In this document: piece after piece, positions 1 through 8,798 of the stretch | Layout: each line of letters opens with the position of its first letter | Position numbering within the stretch: position 1 is the stretch's first letter | Source: CAKRJP01 sp963634745 | Lineage (GTDB): Bacteria; Bacillota; Clostridia; Lachnospirales; Lachnospiraceae | NCBI GenBank assembly: GCA_963634745.1 | Contig: CAVHCX010000036.1 | Span: forward strand, 1 to 20,219 | Reading direction: 5' to 3' | DNA length: 20,219 nucleotides | Program-made: the position numbers and the translations under genes | The notes under the pieces: generated by a model | Seen by the model: only the letters and a program-made list of their open reading frames with translations | Databases searched by the model: none | Told to the model about the DNA's origin: nothing

Positions 1-202
1 AAGATAAATGCAAACTCGCGCTTTGCGCTCACGAGGAGCTAAAGCCCCTCGGCCCTTCGGGCACAATGCATTTATCTTCGCTGCCGGCTCACAGTGCGCG
101 ACGGAAGCCTCGCAATCGTTTTTTGCCATATAGCATCACACATGGCAGGAAGCAACTTGGTCTATAAGGCTAAGATCCATGGAAAGATATACTGCGTTTC
201 CT
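1..202. repeat. Palindromic element, class I, cut by window start
   Basis: This matches positions 17006-17207 with only a few substitutions, so it is the right-hand part of a class I element whose left arm lies outside the window. It keeps the central hairpins (GCCCTTCGGGC near 50-60), the inner arm TGCATTTATCTTCGC, and the right outer arm with CATATAGCATCACACATGG. Homology continues past the palindrome to GTTTCCT at 196-202, as in the other class I copies, which helps place the element's right border. Confidence 0.85.
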
Positions 203-220
203 GAGCAATCGTAGCTGAAC

Positions 221-323
221 AATTCGGTGCTAAAGCCTCTTGGCCTCCTAGCACAATGCATTTACCTTCGCTGCTGGCTGCTACAGCTTGCGACGGAAGC
301 TTCGTGATTGCGATTGCATTTTT
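221..323. repeat. Decayed half copy of the palindromic element
   Basis: The sequence resembles the right half of the class I core: GCTAAAGCC, then CACAATGCATTTA, CTTCGCTG, and CGACGGAAGC followed by a GATTGCGATTGC run. It carries many substitutions and no recognisable left half or outer arms. It reads as an old, broken copy lying directly downstream of the better preserved copy at 1-202. Confidence 0.6.
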
Positions 324-588
324 CTGATTTTTAACCGCAGGAAAGGGTCTGTTTTTTGTCTTTGAATGTATAGTAGTCCTCTTTTGTACTACTAAAAACA
401 CCCCTGTTTTTGGCCATTCTTGACCTTCTGATATGCTATATAACCATATACATATATATGTAGCTTTGTGAAGCAATGTTGTGGCTGTAAGACGTACGTG
501 GCTTTTGCCAATGGGCTACAGACGTGCGTTTTGTATTACATTGGGATTTAGTACTATAGATGCGCGATGTATGCGACATGGGGAGATA
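324..588. other. Intergenic stretch without a convincing gene
   Basis: No reading frame here has both a ribosome binding site and protein-like composition. The stretch contains a small inverted repeat, TAGTAGT/ACTACTA at 371-394, with no T-run on either strand. It also has a degenerate direct repeat (GGCTGTAAGACGTACGT near 483 and GGCTACAGACGTGCGT near 514). The last 25 bases (GATGTATG...GGGGAGATAGTC) resemble the bases just before the class II element near 19999, so they may be outer flank of that element. Confidence 0.5.
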
Positions 589-804
589 GTCCTGCAGGTG
601 TGGGATGTGTCGCAAAGACGATTGCGAGGCTTTCGTCGCTAGCTTTAGCCGGCAGCGAAGACGAGAGCATTGTGCCCGAAGGGCCGAAGGGCGTAAGCCC
701 GGAGTGAGCGCAGAGCGCGAGTTTGCGGCAGTCTTCGCGAATCAGCCGGCTTAAGCTAGCAGGAAACGCAGCACGTTTTGCGGCACATCCCACACCTGCA
801 GGAC
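589..804. repeat. Palindromic element, class II, complete copy
   Basis: This is a 216-bp near-perfect palindrome. The outer arms begin GTCCTGCAGGTGTGGGAT at 589 and are mirrored at the right end, finishing CACCTGCAGGAC at 793-804. The inner arms are GCTAGCTTTAGCCGGC (638-653) and GCCGGCTTAAGCTAGC (745-760). Between them lie GCGAAGAC/GTCTTCGC arms and three small hairpins, including GCCCGAAGGGC. The core is the reverse complement of the class I core. It matches the copy at 19999-20213, with arm differences that preserve pairing. It could be a MITE-like mobile palindrome or the gene of a structured RNA; the sequence does not settle which. Reading frames through it are by-products of the palindrome. 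Confidence 0.85.
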
Positions 805-1076
805 GTCCACCCAGACAGCACATCCCCCATCTGCAGTACGCCCACCTCCACCGGGCACGGATCGGATGCAGTCTAAAAAAAGCTAGAAAAAGTTGCAATA
901 AAAACGCAATATTAGACCTTTCTTAGACCTTTTCTTAGTTATAGACAGTGCTAAACTGTCTGTAAATAAAAAATAAATTGCAATATTTTACCCAAATGTC
1001 TAAAAAATTAAAACAAAACATCTGATGAATATCTAAGAATGAGGAAAGACATGGGAATGGGAAAGGAGATTGATAG
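805..1076 (+). promoter_or_regulatory. Leader region upstream of the pilus locus
   Basis: The first 40 bases are outer flank of the class II element; ACATCCCCCA near 824 is the complement of a block near 19975. Beyond that the DNA is AT-rich. It holds direct repeats TTAGACCTTTC and TTAGACCTTTTC (about 912-934) followed by a perfect inverted repeat AGACAGT-GCTAA-ACTGTCT at 943-961, a possible operator or small hairpin. A weak sigma-A-like promoter can be drawn as TTGCAA (978-983), a 17-base spacer, and TAAAAA (1001-1006), each box matching consensus at four of six bases. The transcript would reach the AAAGGAG site before the start at 1077. The promoter assignment is inference. Confidence 0.35.
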
Positions 1077-1601
1077 ATGAGCGCATCACAATTGTATGTG
1101 GGAAACCCCTGCGGCATGGTTCTTTGTATCGATGGACGCAACCGTAATTATAAGGTTACCGGACGCATCTATCACGGTTATAGATTAGAAGCTATAGAAT
1201 TTGACAGTATGGCGGAGGCCATTCTTTATATGGACCGGTTCTATGATGAGATGAGATACCCCTTTCCCGGTACAACGACCAGACACTTCGGGGATGTTGG
1301 GGAACCGGTGGTGATTCCCTATAAGACAGCAAGGACCCAGAGAAAGAAAAAATCTGTAAGCGACAGCGAACTCCTGGACCACAAGGGGAAGAAAGCAACC
1401 TTCATTGTCAGGGTGGAACAAAGACAACACAGTAGCTGGCAGGGCAGGGTTACCTGGATGGAAAGAGGAGAGACGGTAGTCTTTCGAAGTGTCTTAGAAC
1501 TATTAAAGCTAGTAAATCAGGCTATGGATCAGAATGATGGCATAGACCATACGACGGATTCCTTTGTGGGTAGCTCCAAGGAAGAGAAGGAGGCTATATG
1601 A
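1077..1601 (+). CDS. Cytoplasmic protein of unknown function, first gene of the pilus locus
   Basis: This encodes 174 residues. The ATG at 1077 has AAAGGAG eight bases upstream. I do not recognise an enzymatic family. The protein has no signal peptide or membrane segment, so it should be cytoplasmic. It appears to have two parts: an N-terminal region (about 1-85) rich in aromatic residues, and a C-terminal region (about 107-150) containing TFIVRVEQRQHSSWQGRVTW and a helix LLKLVNQAM, joined by a basic linker (TARTQRKKK, about 84-92). A compact Arg/Gln/Trp-rich C-terminal region like this seems familiar from small hypothetical proteins of Lachnospiraceae, but that is recollection, not a search. 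The stop overlaps the next start (ATGA at 1598), so the two are probably translated together. A regulatory or export-assisting role is possible but unproven. Confidence 0.75.
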   Translation: MSASQLYVGNPCGMVLCIDGRNRNYKVTGRIYHGYRLEAIEFDSMAEAILYMDRFYDEMRYPFPGTTTRHFGDVGEPVVIPYKTARTQRKKKSVSDSELLDHKGKKATFIVRVEQRQHSSWQGRVTWMERGETVVFRSVLELLKLVNQAMDQNDGIDHTTDSFVGSSKEEKEAI

Positions 1602-2179
1602 CGGATAAGGAATTTAAAAGACTTAAGAAGAAAGATTTTATAGAAATCATCTACCAACTCCAAAAGGAATTGGAGGAGACCAGGGCGGAGCTTGAGAGGG
1701 TTCGAAGAGCCAAAAGCCAGGTAGACCTGATCGCTTCCCTGGAAGCGGCTAAGATTGAGATTCAGTGCATGAGCGAGGAGGCTATAAACTTAGAAAGCAA
1801 GCTTAAAGCACTAAGAGAAGAGGCAAAAGTCTTAGAGCCAAAAGCCCTAGAGACAGAAGCCCTAGAGACAGAAGCCTCCGTAAGTGAAGAAACGACAGAA
1901 CAAGAAACAGAAAGCCCTACAAGCGAAGAAGCCACAGAACAAGAAACAGAAAGCCCTGCAAACGAAGAAACTACAGAGCAAGAAACAGAAAGCCCTGCAA
2001 GCGAAGAAGCGAGAGAACAAGAAACAGAAAGCTCCGCAAGCGAGGAGCAGGCAGAGCAAGAAGCAGAAGCTCCCACAGAGGAGGCTCCTGCAGAGCAAGA
2101 GCAAGCAGTAGAAGCTTCCGCAGAGGAAGAACCTACAGCAGATGAAAAATCTGCACAAGAAGACGCAGATGAGAAATGA
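1598..2179 (+). CDS. Coiled-coil protein with acidic 13-residue tandem repeats
   Basis: This encodes 193 residues starting in an ATGA overlap with the preceding gene; GAGAAGGAGG lies just upstream. Residues about 1-75 are charged and heptad-like (DFIEIIYQLQKELEETRAEL), predicting a coiled coil. The rest is a very acidic, low-complexity tail. Residues 96-160 hold five tandem copies of a 13-residue unit of the form SEETTEQETESPT, coded by 39-bp repeats at 1883-2077; the last copy is the most diverged. There is no signal peptide or membrane span. The repeat unit is a multiple of three, so copy number can change without breaking the frame. The function is unknown. The N-terminal style (MTDKEFKRL) recalls a recurrent hypothetical family in related bacteria, but I cannot confirm this. 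It may be a scaffold or partner for the adjacent protein. Confidence 0.75.
   Translation: MTDKEFKRLKKKDFIEIIYQLQKELEETRAELERVRRAKSQVDLIASLEAAKIEIQCMSEEAINLESKLKALREEAKVLEPKALETEALETEASVSEETTEQETESPTSEEATEQETESPANEETTEQETESPASEEAREQETESSASEEQAEQEAEAPTEEAPAEQEQAVEASAEEEPTADEKSAQEDADEK
1883..2077 (+). repeat. Five 39-bp coding tandem repeats
   Basis: The repeats encode five 13-residue units (SEETTEQETESPT, SEEATEQETESPA, NEETTEQETESPA, SEEAREQETESSA, SEEQAEQEAEAPT). The DNA is nearly identical in the second to fourth units, which points to recent copy-number change. Confidence 0.85.
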
Positions 2180-2193
2180 TTGAGGAGTTCTCA

Positions 2194-2781
2194 ATGGATA
2201 CAGAGGAAACAGAAGTTAAACTGCCCACTCTGGAACAGGTTAAAAAAGAGCGGGACAAGCTCCACTTTCGGGGGGAGTTTTTTAAGGCTCTTAGGCATGT
2301 GGTTGGTATCCTTCTTGTGGCGGCAGCCGCAGCGGTACTGATCGCTACCATGTTTTTCCCCATCCTTCGGGTTTCGGGAGTCAGCATGGAGCCTACCTTG
2401 GAAAATGGACAGTTAGTTATTTTAGAGAAATCAGGAACGTTTGAAACCGGAGATCTGATTGGATTCTATTATCAGAATAAGATTTTATTAAAAAGAGTTA
2501 TAGGATCTGCCGGAGATTATATAGACATGGATGCATCGGGAAACGTATATATAAATGATATACAGATCGACGAGCCCTACCTAAAGGACAAGGCCTTGGG
2601 AGAATGTGACATCACCTTCCCCTATCAGGTGCCGGAGGGTAAGATTTTCGTAATGGGAGATCACCGATCCAAATCCATTGACAGCCGAAGTAAGTTGGTA
2701 GGCTGTGTATCAGATGAACAAGTCGTTGGAAGAGTTGTATTTAGGATATGGCCCTTAAACGACATAGGAATCCTTAAATAA
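2194..2781 (+). CDS. lepB: Type I signal peptidase of the pilus locus
   Basis: This membrane serine protease removes signal peptides from exported proteins. From the ATG at 2194 it is 195 residues. A membrane anchor spans about residues 36-58. Box B, SGVSMEPTL, carries the nucleophile Ser64. Box D, LLKRVIGSAGD, carries the general base Lys100. Box E, GDHRSKSIDSR, lies at 155-165. The Ser/Lys pair marks the bacterial P-type enzyme rather than the Ser/His SipW type. An upstream ATG at 2176 overlaps the preceding stop, but GAGGAG six bases before the 2194 ATG makes the latter the better start. The gene sits directly before the giant adhesin and pilin genes, so it is probably a dedicated peptidase for those subunits, as in several Gram-positive pilus islands. 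Confidence 0.93.
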   Translation: MDTEETEVKLPTLEQVKKERDKLHFRGEFFKALRHVVGILLVAAAAAVLIATMFFPILRVSGVSMEPTLENGQLVILEKSGTFETGDLIGFYYQNKILLKRVIGSAGDYIDMDASGNVYINDIQIDEPYLKDKALGECDITFPYQVPEGKIFVMGDHRSKSIDSRSKLVGCVSDEQVVGRVVFRIWPLNDIGILK

Positions 2782-2794
2782 GGAGAGGAAAGCT

Positions 2795-5700
2795 ATGATG
2801 AATTCATTGAAGAGTCACAAGGACAAGATGAAGAAAAATCAAGAGAAAGGAAGAAGGCTAAAGATAGTTACCTTGCTATGTTCCCTTTTCGTAGTAGGAG
2901 CCGTCCTGTGGGGACTGATCCTTCCGGGAATTGCCATGACCGGGAAAACCTACTGTGGATTGGAAGAACATACCCACAGTGAGGACTGCTATACTACAGA
3001 GCTTACCTGCGGCCAGGAAGAGTCGGAAGACCATACCCACACCGATGCCTGTTACAGTCAGGTTCTAACTTGCGGCAAGGAAGAGCATACCCATACCGAA
3101 GCCTGTGAGAGCAATCCTGAGGCAGACTTAGAGACGGCAGAGACCTGGGAAGCTTCTATTAAAGATAGTGGCTATGAAGAAGGTCAGAACTGGAATCAAA
3201 AGATTACAGCCATCGCAGAGAGCCAGCTGGGATACAGCGAGAGCAAAGACAACTTCTGCTTGGGAGATGACAATAGCCACAAGGGATATACAAGATATGG
3301 CGCATGGGCAACAGCGACTAAAGATTATGGAACCTGGACAGCAGAGGACATGACCTATAGCGACTGGGATACCTTGCTTGCAGCCTTCGCCCTTAACTAT
3401 GCAGGCGTAGATAAAAATATCTTCCCAGTATACAGCGATGCCAATGTTTGGATGAACGCCCTCAAGGACGCCGGTCTATTCGGAGATGCTTCCAGTAACT
3501 ACCAGGCAGGAGACTTAGTATTCTTTAACAGAAGCGGTGATCAGGAGACCCTCTTCCAGGTGGGAATCATCGACATCGTAGGAAGCGGAGACGACGGAGC
3601 AAAAACTACCATAACAGTGATCCAGGGTAATGACGAGAACTCAGTTAAGGAAACAAGCTACCAAGTAACAGACAGCCAGATCCTTGGATATGGACTGGTA
3701 AGTCAGGCTTGGGAGAAGAGTCGGGGAACAGCGAATACAGAAAATACAGATCCTGCAGAGGATACATCTGATGGAGAAAATGTAGAAGATACAGGGAATG
3801 CAGGAAATGCAAATGATGCAGGAAATGTAGAGAATGGAAACGAGCCGGCAGAGGCTGCTGTAGCAAATGACAAAGTTGACCAGGGAGTGACCTTCGATAT
3901 TTCCTCAGATCCCTCTTCAGGGGAAAATGGGCAGACCTTACAGATTAGTGTGAATTCTACAAATTCGCATCCAAGCGATACGACAACACCTGAAGAAATG
4001 AAATTGGATATTGGAGTGTTGCCGGATGGAGTGAGCCTGGCGGGCTTCGATGAAAATGGAAAGTTGAAAGTTCATTATGGAGATGAGACTACAGGAGGAA
4101 ATATAACAGTTGAACTTCATAAGAATCCGGATGGAACATCATATATTATCTATAAACAACCGGCAGGATCAACCATTCAATTTGTATTACAGTTTAATTC
4201 AGAGAACGGTATTATGGATAAGAAGAATACCGTTACAATAACACCTTCTATAAAAAATAAGCAGCCCAATGATTATGTAAAAGTCAACGGAACAGATATT
4301 ACCGAGCAAGGCGCCGCACAGTACCTTACCCTTACTTGGACAGGAGAGAACAAGTGGGACAACCTGCAGAAGACGGTAGATAAAACAAAGATAGAAATTA
4401 ATGACGACAACCAGCTGGTTGGAAACCTAGAGTATAAGATTAGTGCCCAGGAATTTAATAAAGATGTGAATGGTGATACAGGATCAATCTGGACAAAAAC
4501 AGTAGTCCTTAAAGATACCTTGAGCCTGCCGGATGGAATGACATTCCCGGAGGGGGCAAGAGTGTCAGGAGACAAGGTTGTAGACAAGAACGGAAACGTT
4601 CTATTCACTTTTGATTTTACGTCCTTAACAAAATCAAAACATCAAAGTGTAAGTGTTAATGAAGTGACAATTGCCAATGACAGAAGATCCATTTCCTATA
4701 AGATAACCCTCACCAATACAAATACGGACGATGAGGGAAAATATATAGGAGAGATGGATAGCATCAGTGACCTAAAAGCTACATTGGATGCATCGAAATT
4801 AGTCTTGGATGATAGCTACAAGACAATGTCAGAACAAGACCTGGCAGCTAAAAAGATTACCAATACAGTAAGTATCGATACAACGGCTATAAAAGGAAAT
4901 GATAGCTATGAGCATGAAGAAACGGTACATACAACACCTGCAAAAACAGAAAATTATTCCATAACAAAGACTGCAAATCAAAATAATAAAAATGTTGGAG
5001 GGCAGAGTGTAAAACCTGGATCTACCATCGACTATACCATTACAGTAAAAAATGATGGATCCATAACCTTGCCGGAAAAGGATGCTTATGGAAACTACTA
5101 TACCATAACAGATACCTTGCCAAAGCAGCTTACATTAACAGATGCTCAAAAGAAAGCTATTGAGAATAAGGGCGGAACTGTTACCACGGCGCAGGATGGA
5201 ACCTGTACCATCAGCTTCCCACAAGAAAACTCTATTGCACCAGGTGGAACATTAGAATTCACCTTCAAAGCCGATGTGAAGTCTGAAAAGGAACTGACAA
5301 AAAGTGACTTGGGTACTAGCATCAAAAACAAGGCAGAGTATAGAGGTAAAACCGGAGAGGTCACCGTTAATGTAGAAAAGACCGAGATCAAGCTAAATAA
5401 AACGGTAGACAAAAAGGACGACGTAAAGAATGGAGATACTCTTACCTACACAATAACGGTAGAAAATCCAAACAATACACCAGTTGATTTTGATCAGATC
5501 CTATCCGATACCTTAGACAAACACCTTGAATTTATGGGAATGTATGATTCTAATGGAAAAAACCTTACTGTAGGCAGTGATGTAGAGTATGATGCTGAAT
5601 CTACAGCACCCTCAGGAAAGCACTCGGTAACATTTACAAACACAACAGGAACAGATAAAAGGACAAACTTACAGTGGAAAGTAGGGACACTTGCTGCCCA

Positions 5701-8700
5701 TGAAAAAGTTACCATTATCTATAAGGCAAAGGTAAACTTGAATGATGGCGAGAGCGTAACGAACATCAATAATAAAGTAACATCCAACCATGGAGAAGAG
5801 GGCACTACGGATTCAAAGGTAACACCACCGACTACTGTAGATAAAAAGGTGAAAGAATCTTCAGACGAAAAATATGGAGATGGCGGCGGTTCTTACGATA
5901 ACGGAACCACATTGGATTATAAGATTTCCATTAGCAATGCCAAAGGAGATGAGGCAAGTACCTATAAGCATCATTTGCTGACAGATACATTGGATGCAGG
6001 ACTCTTGTTGAAATATGATGGTGTCTTGTATACAGCTGATGAGAATGCTTTTAAAACTGGACAGCTAACACCGACGAATGGATTGACAGCTACAACTTTA
6101 ACACTTGATGATTTCATTAATAAGAGTAAGAGTGGCAACAACGATGAAAAATATTACATTATTATCAATAATGAAGTTGTTCAGGTTGCTAAATCCTGGA
6201 GTGAAGAAAAAAAGGATACTTGGAAAACAATATTAACCTGGTATATTGGTGAACTAAAAGCGGGAACAACTGTGGAAAAGACCTATCAGGCGACTTTGAA
6301 AATGTCCGATAAAGATGATAGTAAAACAGCTTATAGTAATAAGGTAGAGAGTGGAGGAAGTGAAAAAACAGTAACTGTCTATGGAAAGAAAGAGGGTGCT
6401 GGAGGATACGCTGATATTAAGAAAAACGTATGGACCATTGCAAAATTTAATCAAGACAGTGATCAAATTTTTTACAATAATAATCAATTAAATAATAAAA
6501 AATATTTTAGTATAGATGATAATAAGCACAATTATGTATTATATACCATAACTATCGCAAATACAGGTACAGATAAGATCACGGTAAATACAATTACAGA
6601 TGAGTACGGAGATAATCTGGAGTATAAAGGTATTATCCCGCACATATGGAAGGGCGATTATTCAGATCAAATTACAGTACAAAACTATAATTGGTGTTCT
6701 TGGTTAGATGTAGAAGGTAATGACTCTGTGGGTGGGTTTAAAATCAAATGTACTAAGAATGACACCACAACTCATACAGCCACCTACCAAGTGGGAGATG
6801 CGGATAAAGGTGTAACCCTAGAAGCTGGCAAAACCTTCTCCTTCTTCGTTCTTTGTAAGGTGAAAGATCCTAAGCTTGACAACTCCATCACCAATACAGC
6901 AAAGCTTTATGTTGACAAGGACGTTCAGTATAAGGATTATGGCACCATCAAGACCAAGGGCACCAAGGATGATGGCTACCAGAATAATGGTTCTTCCAAG
7001 GACGAAGGAGTTACAGGCAACCAGAGAGTAATCAGTTCTTCTGTCAGTGTTGTTCCGACCAATAGCATTATTCCGGGAATTACCAAGGAAGCAAAGGGCT
7101 ATATAAGCGCCGGCAAAAAAATAAAAGACATGCAGGAGATCACAGCAGAGAATAAGAAGACCAATATTCATCCACAGTCCACTGTAAAATGGGAAATCAC
7201 TCTCTATAATGATGGAACCCAGCCGATTAAGGGATATACCATATCGGATTCCGTGGAGAAACCTTTCCATATTTTAACAAGGAATGAGGCTACAGGGCTT
7301 GGAATCACTGCTGACAATAAAGCGCAGAATAAGGTCTTCCTTTTGGAAATTTATGACTCTGTGTCATCTACGAGTCCTACAAAGACAAAGGATCTTAGCA
7401 GTGATGTTTGGAACATTGTAACAAAAGATTCTAATAGCTTCAGCGTAGAGGTGTCAGACAACGATTACCAGATACCGGCAGGTGGATATGCGAAGTTTAC
7501 GGTCTATACCAAATGTGACACACAAAACTTTAAGATCTACGAGAATACAGCTACCTTCACACCGAAAGAAGATTTTGATGGAACCAAGGTTGAGACCGGT
7601 CAGGTGGTAACAGATGAGAACGGAAATGTCACTGGTGTCAAAGCTTCTGATAGTGTCTATGCGATGGGAGACTATGGATCCTTCTCATGGAAGACCATTA
7701 CAGAAAAAAGCAATGATAAGAATCAGGCAGTTGGTTATGCAAGCAATAATTATATTAAGATAGACAGTGAAAACAGCAAGACCGTTGTCTATACCAATAA
7801 TATTAATAATGTAAGCCAAAAGAAATTTACAAATCTGACTATTCTAGACTTAATGCCATTCTCTGGTGACACCGGAGTTTTAAATCAGAGTCAGAAGCGT
7901 GGATCTGAATTTACGGTAGCTTACAAGGGAGGCTTAAGTATCACTCTAAAAGATGCGAAAGGAAAGGAAATAAAGACCTTAACGGAAGGAATCGATTATA
8001 CGATCCAGTTCTCAGACAAGGTATCCTTTACAACGGCTGATACCGAACATGGAAACTCCGACGGATGGCATGATACATGGCAGACGAAAGATAAGTCCTT
8101 TAGGATCCTTATGAGTGATAATTTCACCTTGGATTCAACGCAAATCCTGACCATCCAATACGAAGGCCAAATTAGTGGCGATGCGCAGCCGGGACAGATT
8201 GCATGGAACAGTTTTGGCTATGCATATAATGCAGAGGGCTATACCGATAGTAGACTTAGCGCAGAACCACCGAAGGTAGGTGTGAAGATTCCAAATTCTC
8301 CTACCATCAGCAAGAAGGTCGTGGACTCTGAAGGTAAAGATCAGGGATATAATGGATCAAAGACCTTTACCTTTAAGGTATATGAAGGTAATAAAGTTAA
8401 TGAAAGCAAACTAAAAGGAAGCTTTACCCTACATCAGGGAGAAGCAAAGAAGATTGCTTCAATCAAAGATGCAAACGGTAATCCGATCTTTACATCAGGA
8501 CAGACCTACACCCTTGTGGAAGAACAGGCTAGTGGCTATTCATTAAAGTCAATACAGAGTAGTGATGACAAGAAAGCCATCGAGGAAAATAAGTATACCT
8601 TCAACTACCAAAGTTCAAAGGAAAACTACAGCATTATCTTTACAAACAAGCCGGATTCATACGAACTACCGGGTACCGGAGGTATAGGAATCAAACCGTT

Positions 8701-8776
8701 CCTTATAAGCGGAGCAGCACTCATGTGCTTAGCAATCCTGCTTTTTGGATACAATTTGAAGAGGAAGAGAAGATGA
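2795..8776 (+). CDS. Giant wall-anchored adhesin-like protein with LPGTG signal
   Basis: This encodes 1993 residues. Adjacent ATGs at 2795 and 2798 follow AGGAGAGG. A long N-terminal export signal has its hydrophobic core at about 23-47. Residues 54-104 hold three Cys-x-x-Glu...His-Thr-His...Cys repeats. Residues 130-306 resemble the CHAP/NlpC-like amidase domain common in clostridial surface proteins (AIAESQLGY, GYTRYGAW, AGDLVFFN, QGN, ILGYG), but the expected Cys and His positions are Asp192 and Gln255. A Asn/Glu/Asp-rich linker spans about 312-357. Then come about six DUF11/isopeptide-type beta domains, with TKT, KTVDKK, VDKKV and ITKEA starts near 722, 865, 1011, 1205, 1427 and 1629, and a final SpaA-like domain near 1834-1950. 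LPGTG at 1958-1962, a hydrophobic segment and a KRKRR tail form the sorting signal. It is probably a tip or stalk adhesin attached by the sortases downstream; the ligand is unknown. Confidence 0.9.
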   Translation: MMNSLKSHKDKMKKNQEKGRRLKIVTLLCSLFVVGAVLWGLILPGIAMTGKTYCGLEEHTHSEDCYTTELTCGQEESEDHTHTDACYSQVLTCGKEEHTHTEACESNPEADLETAETWEASIKDSGYEEGQNWNQKITAIAESQLGYSESKDNFCLGDDNSHKGYTRYGAWATATKDYGTWTAEDMTYSDWDTLLAAFALNYAGVDKNIFPVYSDANVWMNALKDAGLFGDASSNYQAGDLVFFNRSGDQETLFQVGIIDIVGSGDDGAKTTITVIQGNDENSVKETSYQVTDSQILGYGLVSQAWEKSRGTANTENTDPAEDTSDGENVEDTGNAGNANDAGNVENGNEPAEAAVANDKVDQGVTFDISSDPSSGENGQTLQISVNSTNSHPSDTTTPEEMKLDIGVLPDGVSLAGFDENGKLKVHYGDETTGGNITVELHKNPDGTSYIIYKQPAGSTIQFVLQFNSENGIMDKKNTVTITPSIKNKQPNDYVKVNGTDITEQGAAQYLTLTWTGENKWDNLQKTVDKTKIEINDDNQLVGNLEYKISAQEFNKDVNGDTGSIWTKTVVLKDTLSLPDGMTFPEGARVSGDKVVDKNGNVLFTFDFTSLTKSKHQSVSVNEVTIANDRRSISYKITLTNTNTDDEGKYIGEMDSISDLKATLDASKLVLDDSYKTMSEQDLAAKKITNTVSIDTTAIKGNDSYEHEETVHTTPAKTENYSITKTANQNNKNVGGQSVKPGSTIDYTITVKNDGSITLPEKDAYGNYYTITDTLPKQLTLTDAQKKAIENKGGTVTTAQDGTCTISFPQENSIAPGGTLEFTFKADVKSEKELTKSDLGTSIKNKAEYRGKTGEVTVNVEKTEIKLNKTVDKKDDVKNGDTLTYTITVENPNNTPVDFDQILSDTLDKHLEFMGMYDSNGKNLTVGSDVEYDAESTAPSGKHSVTFTNTTGTDKRTNLQWKVGTLAAHEKVTIIYKAKVNLNDGESVTNINNKVTSNHGEEGTTDSKVTPPTTVDKKVKESSDEKYGDGGGSYDNGTTLDYKISISNAKGDEASTYKHHLLTDTLDAGLLLKYDGVLYTADENAFKTGQLTPTNGLTATTLTLDDFINKSKSGNNDEKYYIIINNEVVQVAKSWSEEKKDTWKTILTWYIGELKAGTTVEKTYQATLKMSDKDDSKTAYSNKVESGGSEKTVTVYGKKEGAGGYADIKKNVWTIAKFNQDSDQIFYNNNQLNNKKYFSIDDNKHNYVLYTITIANTGTDKITVNTITDEYGDNLEYKGIIPHIWKGDYSDQITVQNYNWCSWLDVEGNDSVGGFKIKCTKNDTTTHTATYQVGDADKGVTLEAGKTFSFFVLCKVKDPKLDNSITNTAKLYVDKDVQYKDYGTIKTKGTKDDGYQNNGSSKDEGVTGNQRVISSSVSVVPTNSIIPGITKEAKGYISAGKKIKDMQEITAENKKTNIHPQSTVKWEITLYNDGTQPIKGYTISDSVEKPFHILTRNEATGLGITADNKAQNKVFLLEIYDSVSSTSPTKTKDLSSDVWNIVTKDSNSFSVEVSDNDYQIPAGGYAKFTVYTKCDTQNFKIYENTATFTPKEDFDGTKVETGQVVTDENGNVTGVKASDSVYAMGDYGSFSWKTITEKSNDKNQAVGYASNNYIKIDSENSKTVVYTNNINNVSQKKFTNLTILDLMPFSGDTGVLNQSQKRGSEFTVAYKGGLSITLKDAKGKEIKTLTEGIDYTIQFSDKVSFTTADTEHGNSDGWHDTWQTKDKSFRILMSDNFTLDSTQILTIQYEGQISGDAQPGQIAWNSFGYAYNAEGYTDSRLSAEPPKVGVKIPNSPTISKKVVDSEGKDQGYNGSKTFTFKVYEGNKVNESKLKGSFTLHQGEAKKIASIKDANGNPIFTSGQTYTLVEEQASGYSLKSIQSSDDKKAIEENKYTFNYQSSKENYSIIFTNKPDSYELPGTGGIGIKPFLISGAALMCLAILLFGYNLKRKRR

Positions 8777-8798
8777 AAATCTTCCCTGATCACAAGAG

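Noticed and set aside
371..394. TAGTAGT/ACTACTA inverted repeat as a terminator
   Set aside because: The stem is short, the loop is ten bases, and no T-run follows on either strand.
162..476. Minus-strand 104-residue frame
   Set aside because: It spans the end of one repeat, a decayed copy and unrelated spacer, so it is not a coherent gene.
554..898. Minus-strand 114-residue frame and an overlapping plus-strand frame
   Set aside because: Both are produced by the class II palindrome; neither has a start signal or protein-like composition.
6818..7270. Minus-strand 150-residue frame within the adhesin gene
   Set aside because: It is antisense to a well-supported coding region with matching domain content; no start signal.
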